From Rhodospirillales bacterium (GTDB lineage Bacteria > Pseudomonadota > Alphaproteobacteria > Acetobacterales > Acetobacteraceae): a stretch of DNA of 51,048 nt. A program made the position numbers and the translations under genes. Position 1 is the first letter of the stretch. Every line of letters begins with the position of its first letter. Of the stretch, positions 35,839 to 44,618 are shown piece by piece. Under the pieces are notes generated by a model, which saw only the letters and a program-made list of their open reading frames with translations, did not search any database and was not told where the DNA came from. The stretch covers positions 1 to 51,048 of the forward strand of contig JANXSM010000012.1 of assembly GCA_025352665.1 (NCBI GenBank). Reading direction: 5' to 3'.

Positions 35839-37002
35839 TTACCAGTTTGTGACCGAACCGTCGCGACGGCGGAGGTGGGGCGCCTCCCAGAAGCGCAGGC
35901 TCTGCGCCTGCACGGCCGCTTCATTGACCTCGACGCCGAGCCCCGGCAGGTCTGTGACCGGGTAATCGGCACCGTCGAGCCGCGGCTGGACGGGGAAGAA
36001 TTCGGCACTGTCGAAACCGAGCTGATATTCGGGGTCCCGTGTTTCGAGCCATGCGAAGTTGGGGACGGCTGCCGCGAGATGCACAGTGGCCGCCGTGCAT
36101 ACCGGACCCAGCGGATTGTGCGGCATCAGATCGACATAGTGAGCTTCGGACCAGCCGGCGACCTTCATGGCCTCGGTGAGCCCGCCGACATTGCAGACGT
36201 CGAGCCGGTTGAACTGGTGGATGCCGCGCTCGATGTAGGGCAGGAATTGCCACTTGCTGGCGAACTCTTCACCGATCGCAAAAGGAATGTCCGTCATCGT
36301 GCGCAGTGATTCGTACGCTTCGGGTGTCTCGTCGCGGATCGGCTCTTCCAGGAAATCGAGCACGCCTCGACCGAGCTTTTGGCAGAAGCTCGCGGCTTCA
36401 GCCACCGACAGTCGATGATGGTAGTCGATGCCGAGGACCAACTCGTCGCCCAGCGCCTCACGTGCCCTGTTCAGCATTCTGGCCGATGCTCCGATCGACT
36501 CGCGTGGTTCGAAGACGTCCTTGCTGCTTTGGCCGGCTGGAAAGAAGCGGATCGCTTTCCACCCCTGTGCCGCCAGTTCGCGGGCGCGCTCGATCGCGGC
36601 ATCTCCCTCCGCCGCGTCCCCGGTGGACGCGAAGGTGGGAATGCGGTCGCGCTGCTTGCCGCCGAGCAACTCGTACACCGGCACCCCGAGCGCCTTGCCC
36701 TTGATGTCGTGCAGCGCAATGTCGATTGCGGAAATAGCTGCCTGCAGCACGCGTCCGCCCTCAAAGTATTGACTGCGATAGGTCTCCTGCCAGATCCGGC
36801 CGATCTGCATGGGGTCCTGGCCGATGAGGAACTCACGGAAATGCTTGACGGCGCCGGCCACCGCCTTCTCGCGGCCACTGAGGCCGCTTTCGCCCCAGCC
36901 GAAGATGCCCTGGTTGGTCTCGACCTTGACAAGCATCTGGTTCCGCCTGCCCACCCATACTGGATAGGGTATGATCGCGGTGATCTTGAACTTCACGGTC
37001 AT
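35839..37002 (-). CDS. Mandelate racemase/muconate lactonizing enzyme family protein (galactonate dehydratase-like), no. 2
   Basis: A 387-residue enolase-superfamily enzyme. The metal ligands are Asp193 (GIDYHHR), Glu219 (DFLEEPIRDETPE) and Glu245 (AIGEEFASKW). His195 and His295 (MPHNPLGPV) stand where D-galactonate dehydratase has its acid and base pair, and PHxPLGP is typical of that group. So dehydration of a galactonate-type acid to a 2-keto-3-deoxy acid is likely, but the stereochemistry is unproven. The start is 13 bases after the ABC ATPase stop. Confidence 0.87.
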   Translation of the reverse strand: MTVKFKITAIIPYPVWVGRRNQMLVKVETNQGIFGWGESGLSGREKAVAGAVKHFREFLIGQDPMQIGRIWQETYRSQYFEGGRVLQAAISAIDIALHDIKGKALGVPVYELLGGKQRDRIPTFASTGDAAEGDAAIERARELAAQGWKAIRFFPAGQSSKDVFEPRESIGASARMLNRAREALGDELVLGIDYHHRLSVAEAASFCQKLGRGVLDFLEEPIRDETPEAYESLRTMTDIPFAIGEEFASKWQFLPYIERGIHQFNRLDVCNVGGLTEAMKVAGWSEAHYVDLMPHNPLGPVCTAATVHLAAAVPNFAWLETRDPEYQLGFDSAEFFPVQPRLDGADYPVTDLPGLGVEVNEAAVQAQSLRFWEAPHLRRRDGSVTNW

Positions 37003-37015
37003 GGATCCTTTTGCG

Positions 37016-38113
37016 TCAGTCGGCCATCAGGGCTATCTCGGTTTCACCATCGAACAGGTGCAGACGCTCCTGGTCGAACTCGAGCCAGATGGGCTCGTCT
37101 GGTTGAACGACGACGTTGGGTGGCACGCTGATGTTGACTGTGGCCCCGGACAGCAACGCCTGCACGAAGGTCACGTCTCCGGTGGGTTCCACCGTATAGG
37201 CCTTTGCCGGGATGGCGTCGGGCATCGCGTTCCTGTGCAGCTTGATCGTGGAGTGGCGGGCCCCAAGCACGACCTTCTTGGTGGTCGAGTTTCGGACCTT
37301 CCGGGCGTTGAGTGGCGACAGCGCCATCGTCCAGCCCTCCGCGCCGGTCAACACGGCTCGGCCGTCGACCGTCCGCGCCTCAACCGGGATAAGGCTCATG
37401 GCCGGGCTGCCGATGAAGCTGGCGACGAACATATTGACGGGATGGGCGAAGACCTGGGCCGGCGAGTCATACTGTTGCAGAAAGCCGCCTTTCATCACGG
37501 CCATCCTGTCGGCCATGGTCACAGCTTCGAGCTGGTCGTGCGTCACGTAAATGATCGTGGCTTTGAGGTCTTGGTGAAAGCGCTTGATCTCGGAGCGCAT
37601 CTGCACCCGCAGTTTGGCGTCAAGGTTGGAGAGGGGCTCGTCCATCAGGAATACGGCAGGGTCCCGCACCAGCGCCCGGCCCAAGGCCACACGCTGTTGT
37701 TGTCCACCCGAGAGTTCGCGTGGCTTGCGCTCGAGCAAATGCGTCATGTCGAGCACACGCGCCGCGTCTTTGACCTTTCGATCGATCTCAGCGCGCGGAA
37801 GCTTACGCATCTGCAACGGGAACGCCAGATTCTTATAGACTGACTTCTGCGGATACAGCGCGTAATTCTGGAACACCATGGCAATGTCACGGTCCTTCGG
37901 GTCGACGTCATTGACCACACGGTCCCCGATCGCAATCTCGCCCGAAGTTATCGGAATCAATCCGGCAATCAAATTGAGCGTGGTCGTCTTACCGCAACCC
38001 GACGGGCCGACCAGTGCTACGAACTCACCGTCGCCGACCGTCAAAGTCACGTCGTTGACAGCCTTGAAGTTGCCATAGGTTTTGACGAGATCAGTAAGGA
38101 CCACATGGGCCAT
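37016..38113 (-). CDS. ABC transporter ATP-binding protein, UgpC/MalK family (island importer)
   Basis: A 365-residue ATPase of a carbohydrate importer. It has Walker A GPSGCGKTT, Q-loop FQNYALYPQ, signature LSGGQQQRVALGRA, Walker B VFLMDEPLSNLD, THDQLEAV, and a long C-terminal domain with a LGARHSTI-type block. It follows the MalG-type permease by 12 bases and shares its operon with three catabolic genes. It differs clearly from the ATPase at 7650, so the two importers are separate systems. Confidence 0.93.
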   Translation of the reverse strand: MAHVVLTDLVKTYGNFKAVNDVTLTVGDGEFVALVGPSGCGKTTTLNLIAGLIPITSGEIAIGDRVVNDVDPKDRDIAMVFQNYALYPQKSVYKNLAFPLQMRKLPRAEIDRKVKDAARVLDMTHLLERKPRELSGGQQQRVALGRALVRDPAVFLMDEPLSNLDAKLRVQMRSEIKRFHQDLKATIIYVTHDQLEAVTMADRMAVMKGGFLQQYDSPAQVFAHPVNMFVASFIGSPAMSLIPVEARTVDGRAVLTGAEGWTMALSPLNARKVRNSTTKKVVLGARHSTIKLHRNAMPDAIPAKAYTVEPTGDVTFVQALLSGATVNISVPPNVVVQPDEPIWLEFDQERLHLFDGETEIALMAD

Positions 38114-38125
38114 GAAACCTGCCTT

Positions 38126-39007
38126 CTAGTGTTTGACGGCGCCTTCGGTGAGCGCACGCACGAAATAGCGCTGGAGCAGAAGGAAGAGCACGACGACCGG
38201 CAGGCTCATCATGAAGCTCGCCGCCATGAGGCCGGGGAAGTCCGTCGTGTTCTCCGAAAAAAAACGTTGAATGCCGACTGGCAGCGTCAATTTGTCGTTC
38301 CTGTTAAGAAACGTATAGGCAAAGATATATTCATTCCAGGCGCCGATGAAGGAGTAGATTGCCGTTGCGATGATCCCCGGTGCCGACAGCGGCATCACGA
38401 TCAGCATGAACGCCTTGAACCGGGTGGCACCGTCGATGCGGGCCGCCTGCTCAAGCTGGTAGGGAATGTTGTCATAAAAACCCTTGAGCAGCCAAATCGC
38501 AAGCGGCAGGCCGAACGTCAAGTAGGTGAGGATCAGGGAGCCATGCGTGTTCACCAGGCCGAGCAGCCGCATCAGGATGAAAAGCGGCACAAGGAAGATG
38601 ACCGCCGGGAACATATTGCGCAACAGCACCGCGAAAAATAGGAAATTCCGCCCTGGAAATTCAAATCGTGAGAAAGCATAAGCAGCCGGCACTGCGACAA
38701 TGACCGCCAGGATCGTCGTCGCCGTGGAAACAAAAAGACTGTTCCAGAAGAACCGCAGGAAGTCCTGCCCCACGCTGTTGGTCGGGTCGAGCAGTCTCTG
38801 GTAGCTCGCAAGCGTTGGCTCGTTCGGCCACCATTGGGGCGGGAACTGCATGGCCGCGAAGCCAGACTTGATCGAGGTCAACAGCATCCAGATCATCGGT
38901 ACGGCGGTGTAAAGCAGCATCAGCACGAGGAAGATGCGCCCGACCCAACGCCAGACATCGAGCGGTTTGCCTTTACGAGGCGCCACTCTGTTGGTCATCG
39001 ACGTCAC
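38126..39007 (-). CDS. ABC sugar permease, MalG family (island importer)
   Basis: A 293-residue inner-membrane permease with six helices. AYAFSRFEFPGRNF, the EAA-type loop EQAARIDGATRFKAFMLIVMP, and AWNEYIFAYTFL are MalG-family landmarks. The ATG at 39007 overlaps the upstream permease stop (ATGA); an internal ATG at 38998 is possible. It pairs with the MalF-type permease at 39004. Confidence 0.92.
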   Translation of the reverse strand: MTSMTNRVAPRKGKPLDVWRWVGRIFLVLMLLYTAVPMIWMLLTSIKSGFAAMQFPPQWWPNEPTLASYQRLLDPTNSVGQDFLRFFWNSLFVSTATTILAVIVAVPAAYAFSRFEFPGRNFLFFAVLLRNMFPAVIFLVPLFILMRLLGLVNTHGSLILTYLTFGLPLAIWLLKGFYDNIPYQLEQAARIDGATRFKAFMLIVMPLSAPGIIATAIYSFIGAWNEYIFAYTFLNRNDKLTLPVGIQRFFSENTTDFPGLMAASFMMSLPVVVLFLLLQRYFVRALTEGAVKH

Positions 39008-39963
39008 GCGCCACGCTCCTTTCTATCGCCGCTACTGAGGGCGCGCACGTAAAAGTAGCCCAGCGACATCAGGATAAGGAACAACAGTACCGAATAGGCC
39101 GACGCTATGCCCCAGCGCTGGCGTCCGAAGGCGAGCTCATAGATATGCGTTATCCAAATATGGGATGCGTTTGATGGGCCGCCGCCGGTCATGATCCAAG
39201 GAATAATGAAAGAATTGAAGTTCGACACCGCGAGTAGCAGGATGGTCACGGTGGATACGCCCCGCAGATGGGGGAACGTAACGTGCCAGAAGCGCTGCCA
39301 CGCTGACGCGCCGTCGACTTTGGCGGCTCGGAGTAACTGCTCGGGCACAGTTTGCAGGCCCGCCATCAGCATGATCATGGCAAAAGGGAACTCGCGCCAC
39401 ACGTTGACGACGATCAGCGAGGGCAAAACAGTGCTGACACTGTCGATGAAGTTAGGCGGGTGAGCGGCAAGTCCAAGGCCCACCAGAACGGCGCCGATGA
39501 CGCCGAAATCCGAATGATAGATCCACTTCCAGATGTAGGACGCAGCAACGGCGCTCACGACCCAAGGGATAATGAGGATTGCGCGCATGACGCCGCGACC
39601 GGCGAAATCTCGGTGCAGGGCGAGTGCTGACCCCAGTCCCAGGGCGAAAGAGAACACCGTCGAGAAAAAGGTCCAAATCACTGTGTTCACGGTGACGCGC
39701 CAAACCACGTCACTGCCGAGGATCACCACATAGTTGTTTAACCCGACGAACACCTTGTCGCGCAGTTGGAGACCTGGCGGCGTATTGAAGAACGATAGAT
39801 CGACGGTATAGTAAATAGGATAGGCAATGACGACGAGCATCACCAGAATCGCAGGCAACACGTAAAGATAGTCGGCGCGACGGGTCCATGCCTGCTGGAG
39901 AATTCCCTCGCGTTTGGCTTTTTTTCGCAGACGCGCGTCGGCCAGGCCTGTCGCCGTGGTCAT
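39004..39963 (-). CDS. ABC sugar permease, MalF family (island importer)
   Basis: A 319-residue inner-membrane permease. A charged N-terminal tail leads to the first helix (YLYVLPAILVMLVVIAYPIYY, about 33-53), then four to five more helices and the EAA-type loop LLRAAKVDGASAWQRFWHVTFP. TGGGPSNAS near the end is a common CUT1 signature. It lies 69 bases after the binding-protein gene, across a GC-rich hairpin. Confidence 0.92.
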   Translation of the reverse strand: MTTATGLADARLRKKAKREGILQQAWTRRADYLYVLPAILVMLVVIAYPIYYTVDLSFFNTPPGLQLRDKVFVGLNNYVVILGSDVVWRVTVNTVIWTFFSTVFSFALGLGSALALHRDFAGRGVMRAILIIPWVVSAVAASYIWKWIYHSDFGVIGAVLVGLGLAAHPPNFIDSVSTVLPSLIVVNVWREFPFAMIMLMAGLQTVPEQLLRAAKVDGASAWQRFWHVTFPHLRGVSTVTILLLAVSNFNSFIIPWIMTGGGPSNASHIWITHIYELAFGRQRWGIASAYSVLLFLILMSLGYFYVRALSSGDRKERGA

Positions 39964-39992
39964 GGGAGCGCCCTTTTGATTGTAAGCAAACA

Positions 39993-40016
39993 GACCGGCG
40001 ACGATCGCCGCCGGTC
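39993..40016 (-). terminator. Intercistronic hairpin between binding protein and permeases
   Basis: GACCGGCG (39993-40000) pairs with CGCCGGTC (40009-40016) across an eight-base loop. The position after a binding-protein gene is the usual place for a stem that lets only part of the transcription continue, or that protects the upstream mRNA, so the binding protein is made in excess. No clear T-run follows on the minus strand. Confidence 0.45.
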
Positions 40017-40032
40017 GCCTTGGCAGGAGCGG

Positions 40033-41517
40033 CTAGAGACTGCCGCCGGTCATGATGCTTTTGACCTTCTTGGCCGCATCTTCGGCGGCCTGATTGACCG
40101 TCATTGTGCCCGTGAGGGCATTCTGAAGCATGTCGGGCACGACGATGTTCATGATCTCGGGCGTCTCCGGAATCGCCGGGAACGGCACGCCGTAAGGCAG
40201 CATCGACGTCGAGACGTCGAGAAACTTGGTGGTCTCCAGACGTTCCTTCATCCACTTGGTCTTGAAGCCATTCAGGTTGCCGGGGTTCGACCCGGCATAG
40301 GCCATCTTCAACGACCATTCTGGGCCTGTCCAGAAACAGATAAGCGCCTTGGCCGCCGCCTGGTCCACCTTGCCGCCGTCGACATACTCAGGCTTCAGGA
40401 TGTGAATGTTCGAGCCACCGAACACGACAGCGCGTTTGCCGTCCGGCCCGGTCGGGATGAGGCCGTAGCGCATGTTGTCGATGGCTGTTTGCGCCTTTAG
40501 CAGGTCGCTGCCGGTCGCCTTTTTCTTGAGGTCCTGCATAACGTCGTAGTCGGAGGGGTGCGAGATCATCATGCCGAGCTGGCCCGCCAGGAAAAGCGGC
40601 TGGTTGTCGGCTTGTTGATTGGTCAATGCCGAGACTGGCACCGACTTGTCACGCACATACATATCATACGACGCTTGCAAGGCCTGCTTGCTCGCGGCGC
40701 TGTTCAGTTCAATCTGTCCGTAGGTCGGGTGCTGCGTGGCTTCGTCAAACACGCCGCCGCCATAACCCCAGAGCTGAGGCAAGAAGCGGTAAGGCGTGTT
40801 GCCGGCATTCTTGCGGGCCACGAGACCGTAGCCTGAGATTCCGAGCTTATCGTGAATCTGCTTGGAATATTTGACGACATCATCCCAAGTCGCGGGCGCC
40901 TTTTCGGGATCGAGACCGGCCCGCTTGAACACGTCGGCGTTCCAGATGAACGCCATGGTCTCGTTGTTGGTGGGAATACCGTAGGTCTTGCTCTTCCACG
41001 TGTCCGACTTCATGGCGCCTGGCCAGAAGTCCTCGGTCGAGTAGCCGACGTCTTCAGGCTTCAATTCCTGAAGATACCCTTTGGAAGCAAATTCGACGCC
41101 TCCCAAGATTTGCAGCCGCACGACCATCGGCCCAGCGTTGCCAAGGAGCGCCGTGCGGAACTTGTCCAGAAGGTCATTATAGGTGAGCGCTTGTTCCTCG
41201 AGCTGAATATTCGGATAAGTCTTGCGGAAGGTCGCGAAAAAATCTTTGTAGTATTGACGCAGAAGGTCAGGGTCGCCCTCGAATACACCCTGATACCAGA
41301 ACGTCAGTCGCCCTTTATAGTCGAGCGGGGTGACCTTGGCGCAATCGGCAGCCGTGTCAAAATCCTTTGTTCCGGCAATGGAGCGCACATACTCCGACGA
41401 CCACTTGCTCACGTCGACCGGCGGCGCAGCGCGCGCCGAGACGGACATCAGGGATGCTATCAAAGCCGTGGAGACAGCGCCACGAAGGACAGTTCCAGCG
41501 AGTGGAATCCTTGTCAT
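40033..41517 (-). CDS. ABC transporter extracellular substrate-binding protein (island importer)
   Basis: A 494-residue secreted binding protein of family 1. A Sec-type signal peptide covers about residues 1-30 (AVSTALIASLMSVSARA). The mature part shows LTFWYQGVFEGDP, YGIPTNNETMAFIWNADVFKRAGLDPEKAPATWDD and IHILKPEYVDG, typical of sugar-binding members. GGAGG lies seven bases before the ATG. It is the first gene of the minus-strand operon and is unlike the two UgpB-type proteins at 8670 and 11205. The ligand is probably a sugar acid or oligosaccharide of one, judged by the operon. Confidence 0.9.
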   Translation of the reverse strand: MTRIPLAGTVLRGAVSTALIASLMSVSARAAPPVDVSKWSSEYVRSIAGTKDFDTAADCAKVTPLDYKGRLTFWYQGVFEGDPDLLRQYYKDFFATFRKTYPNIQLEEQALTYNDLLDKFRTALLGNAGPMVVRLQILGGVEFASKGYLQELKPEDVGYSTEDFWPGAMKSDTWKSKTYGIPTNNETMAFIWNADVFKRAGLDPEKAPATWDDVVKYSKQIHDKLGISGYGLVARKNAGNTPYRFLPQLWGYGGGVFDEATQHPTYGQIELNSAASKQALQASYDMYVRDKSVPVSALTNQQADNQPLFLAGQLGMMISHPSDYDVMQDLKKKATGSDLLKAQTAIDNMRYGLIPTGPDGKRAVVFGGSNIHILKPEYVDGGKVDQAAAKALICFWTGPEWSLKMAYAGSNPGNLNGFKTKWMKERLETTKFLDVSTSMLPYGVPFPAIPETPEIMNIVVPDMLQNALTGTMTVNQAAEDAAKKVKSIMTGGSL

Positions 41518-41663
41518 TAGGTATCCTCCAGGTTCTTCATGCCGCTCTGCGCCGAGGTGATCGATTCTTGCTCGTTCTACCGTAAAGCACGCGTTTTTCC
41601 GCGCTATCTATCCCCTTGATCGACTAGAACGTTTCCAGATTGCGGCTTGCCTGTCAATACGTC

Positions 41664-41688
41664 GGATCGTATAGAATTTGTAGAATCC
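41664..41688. promoter_or_regulatory. Candidate operator, imperfect palindrome
   Basis: A 25-base site with GGAT and ATCC at its ends and TA…TA steps inside; about two thirds of the positions are symmetric. Its place in the divergent control region and its AT-rich core fit a GntR-type operator, but no consensus is matched exactly. Confidence 0.3.
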
Positions 41689-41732
41689 GCAAACGAAATC
41701 GGATAAAACGCTATTGATCCAGGGAAATTGTC

Positions 41733-41981
41733 TTGGTCGAAATAAGCGATGTCGAAGCTCAAACCCCTGTGCCGGCTCAGCCCGTTGGGGCGTCCAGCGA
41801 GAGCACCTCACTTTATGAAATAATCAGCGAAGATATCGTCGGGGCACGGTTCGCCGCTGACGATGTGTTCGTCGTCACCGATCTCGCTCGGCGTCACGGC
41901 TCCTCATGCGCGCAACGCCGTTCGGGGCGGGTAGAACGACTATCCGGTCTCGAACATCGTGAACCTGACCATTTCAAGTAA
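41733..41981 (+). pseudogene. Probable truncated GntR-family regulator remnant
   Basis: An 82-codon open frame. Residues 27-57 (LYEIISEDIVGARFAADDVFVVTDLARRHGSS) follow the start of a GntR winged helix, where intact proteins read like LYxxIxEDIxxGxLxPGxxLxxxxLAxxxGxS and continue into PVREAL. Here the recognition helix and the whole effector domain are missing, and the tail turns into Arg-rich unrelated sequence before the stop 12 bases ahead of the next gene. It looks like the stump of the island's own regulator. A genuine small protein cannot be excluded. Confidence 0.45.
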
Positions 41982-41992
41982 AGGGAATTGAG

Positions 41993-43159
41993 ATGAAAAT
42001 TACGAGCGTACGGCCGTGGCTGATAAACTCCCAGGCTTCTTATTGGGGAGAGTTCCTGTTCGTCGAAGTCACGACCGATGAGGGGGTAAGTGGCTGGGGA
42101 GAGATCACCACCACCACAAGGCTCGCCAACCGCGCGCTCTGCACGATCCTGCGGCAGATCGGCGTCGCCGTGACGGGCGAGGATCCAGCGCGGATCGAGC
42201 ATCTCTGGCACAAGATTTTCCGCAGCTTCACCTATATGGGCAGCCGCGGCGCCGCCGTCGAATGCGTGAGTGCCATCGACATAGCCCTCTGGGACATCAG
42301 GGGCAAAGTCCTCGGCAAGCCGATTTACGAGTTGCTGGGTGGACCAGTACGCGATGAAATCGCGCTCTACACTCATCCCGACCAGAGAAAATTCACCAGC
42401 AAGGAGGCCGTGGTTCGCGAAATTCGAGACATCGTCGAGTCCGGACACACGGCGCTCAAGTTCGATCCTTTCCCCCACCAGGGCCGCAGCGTCGATGGAT
42501 CGTCCCGCGAACAGCGGGACGGCTACCTCGATGGCAGCATGACCCGCAAGGACGAGCGCGAAGCCGCCGAACTGACGGCTCTGATCCGCGAAACGGCGGG
42601 GCCTGATATAGAGATTCTCATTGATGCGCATGGTCGCTTCGACGTTCCCACCGCCATCCGCCTCTGCCGGAGCCTTGAGGAAGCCGGCCAGATCGACTGG
42701 TTCGAGGAGCCCTGTCCGCCCGAGAGCCTTAACGCGCTCAAGCAGGTGCGCGAGAAGGTGAGTGCCGCTATCGCGTGGGGCGAGCGCGGCCACACGAAGT
42801 GGGATTTCGTGCCCGTTCTCGAGAACAAGCTCGCTGACTACATCATGCCGGACGTCACCTGGACCGGCGGCATTACCGAACTGAAGAAGATTTCCGCCCT
42901 ATGCGAGGCCTACTACATCCCGGTTTCACCGCATGACGCCGCGGGACCCATCAACGTGGTTGCGGGAGCGCAGGTGATGATGACCGTACCTAACTTCTAC
43001 AAGCTCGAAACGTCGGAGTGGAACCTCAGTAAATACGATCACCTCATCGACACACCACTCGACAATTCGAACGGCAGCCTCAAGCTAACGACCAAGCCTG
43101 GTCTCGGCATCGAGTTGAACCGCGACTATCTGCAGGCTCATGAGATCATCTTGGATTAG
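41993..43159 (+). CDS. Mandelate racemase/muconate lactonizing enzyme family protein (sugar-acid dehydratase-like), no. 3
   Basis: A 388-residue enolase-superfamily enzyme. The metal ligands are Asp211 (LIDAHGRFD), Glu238 (DWFEEPCPPES) and Glu264 (WGERGHTKW). His213 and His314 (SPHDAAGPI) plus the LKFD segment at 155-158 are the likely catalytic groups, giving the DxH arrangement of galactonate-dehydratase-like enzymes. It opens the plus-strand operon. Eighty bases with a partly self-complementary AAAGAAG-rich stretch separate it from the next enolase-family gene. Confidence 0.86.
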   Translation: MKITSVRPWLINSQASYWGEFLFVEVTTDEGVSGWGEITTTTRLANRALCTILRQIGVAVTGEDPARIEHLWHKIFRSFTYMGSRGAAVECVSAIDIALWDIRGKVLGKPIYELLGGPVRDEIALYTHPDQRKFTSKEAVVREIRDIVESGHTALKFDPFPHQGRSVDGSSREQRDGYLDGSMTRKDEREAAELTALIRETAGPDIEILIDAHGRFDVPTAIRLCRSLEEAGQIDWFEEPCPPESLNALKQVREKVSAAIAWGERGHTKWDFVPVLENKLADYIMPDVTWTGGITELKKISALCEAYYIPVSPHDAAGPINVVAGAQVMMTVPNFYKLETSEWNLSKYDHLIDTPLDNSNGSLKLTTKPGLGIELNRDYLQAHEIILD

Positions 43160-43239
43160 GCAAAAAGAAGTTTTTTGCTTCTTCTGTTCACAAAAGAAGA
43201 ACTTCTTTCCCATATCGCCGAAATCAATAAGGATCATTC

Positions 43240-44601
43240 ATGCCGAATACGCGTGGGGCCGACGAAGCGCTCAATTGGGTGAACACGAACTCCAGGCCGT
43301 CCGAGCTTCGCATCACCGATATGCGGGTCGCCGAAATCACTGGCGCGCCGTTCACTTCAGTGCTGCTCAAGATCTACACCAACCAGGGCATCGTGGGACT
43401 TGGCGAGGTGCGCGACGGCGCCAGCGCCAGCTACGCGCTTATGCTCAAAAGCCGGCTGCTGGGTGAGAACCCTTGCGACATTGATCGCCTGTTTCGGCGG
43501 ATCAAGCAGTTCGGCGGGCACGGACGGCAAGGCGGCGGCGTTTCGGCCGTTGAAATCGCGTTGTGGGATCTCGCCGGCAAGGCCTATGGCGTCCCGATTT
43601 ACCAGATGCTCGGCGGCCGATTTCGCGACAAGGTGCGCATCTATTGCGACACCGATGCGACCGTGCCGAGCGGTACCGAGACCGGCAAGCGCCTTAAAGA
43701 GCGTATGGACCGCGGCTTCACGTTCCTCAAGATGGACCTGGGACTGATGCAGATCGCCGATGTCCCCGGTGCGGTCGTGGCCCCTGCCGGCGTCCTTGAA
43801 GCGTATCGCCATCACCCCGGCCGCGGCTCGGTCAAGACGATCGAGGAGCGGCGTGCCCGCAACGCGCTGTACGATTCGCACAACGTCGCCCACCCGTTCA
43901 CCGGCCTCAACTTTACCGACAAGGGCATCGACCTTCTTGAGCAATATATCTCCGAGGTTCGCGACGTCATCGGTATGGATATTCCGCTCGCCATAGACCA
44001 CGTCGGCCATGTCTCATTGCAGAATGGAATTCGCCTTGCTCGGCGGATTGAAAAATATGTGCCAGCCTGGCTCGAGGATGTCATCCCATGGCAGTACACC
44101 GAGCAGTACCGACAACTGCAGGACGCCACCACGGTGCCGATCTGCACTGGCGAGGACATTTACCTCAAGGAGGGCTTCGCGCCTCTGCTCAGGAGCGGCG
44201 GCCTCTCCGTTGTTCACCCAGATCTGCTCACCAGCGGGGGCATCCTCGAGACCAAGAAGATCGGCGACATGGCGCAGGACCACGGCGTGGCCATGGCCAT
44301 CCATATGGCCGAGAGCCCAATCGCGGCCATGGCAGCGGCACACGTGGCGGTCGCGACCGAAAACTTCATGGCGCTCGAATACCACTCTGCCGACGTCGCC
44401 TGGTGGGACGATATCGTCACCGGCCTTCCCAAGCCGCTTGTGAAGGACGGCTTCATCACTGTTTCGGACAAGCCGGGCCTGGGGATCGACGACGTCGTCG
44501 ACGAGGTGATTTCGCAGCATCTGCAGCCGGGTGTAACCGGCATCTGGCAGCCCACGCATCACTGGGACAACGATTATTCCTGGGATCGCACCTGGAGTTG
44601 A
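43240..44601 (+). CDS. Mandelate racemase/muconate lactonizing enzyme family protein, no. 4 (long form)
   Basis: A 453-residue enolase-superfamily enzyme, longer than its neighbours because of an N-terminal extension of about 25 residues and a Trp/His/Asp-rich C-terminal tail. The metal ligands are Asp253 (AIDHVGH), Glu279 (AWLEDVIPW) and Glu305 ([12 protein letters not shown]). His355 (AIHMAES) and the LKMD segment at 163-166 complete the site. The E-D pair after each ligand differs from the E-E/E-N pattern of genes 1-3, so it is probably a separate subgroup. AAGGA lies seven to eight bases before the ATG. Substrate unknown. Confidence 0.84.
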   Translation: MPNTRGADEALNWVNTNSRPSELRITDMRVAEITGAPFTSVLLKIYTNQGIVGLGEVRDGASASYALMLKSRLLGENPCDIDRLFRRIKQFGGHGRQGGGVSAVEIALWDLAGKAYGVPIYQMLGGRFRDKVRIYCDTDATVPSGTETGKRLKERMDRGFTFLKMDLGLMQIADVPGAVVAPAGVLEAYRHHPGRGSVKTIEERRARNALYDSHNVAHPFTGLNFTDKGIDLLEQYISEVRDVIGMDIPLAIDHVGHVSLQNGIRLARRIEKYVPAWLEDVIPWQYTEQYRQLQDATTVPICTGEDIYLKEGFAPLLRSGGLSVVHPDLLTSGGILETKKIGDMAQDHGVAMAIHMAESPIAAMAAAHVAVATENFMALEYHSADVAWWDDIVTGLPKPLVKDGFITVSDKPGLGIDDVVDEVISQHLQPGVTGIWQPTHHWDNDYSWDRTWS

Positions 44602-44618
44602 GGCGAGAAGGACCGAAC

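Larger units (their letters stand above)
41518..41992. promoter_or_regulatory. Divergent control region between the two sugar-acid operons
   Basis: These 475 bases separate the transporter operon (minus) from the three enolase-family genes (plus) and must hold both promoters. The central part, about 41650-41720, is AT-rich and contains an imperfect palindrome; the right half holds the GntR-like remnant. I cannot assign -35/-10 boxes with confidence. AAGGG lies just ahead of the ATG at 41993. Confidence 0.6.

Noticed and set aside
43160-43239. AAAGAAG-rich stretch as a terminator between the third and fourth enolase-family genes
   Set aside because: The arms pair only with a large bulge and no clear T-run follows; the next gene has a good ribosome-binding site, so read-through seems likely.
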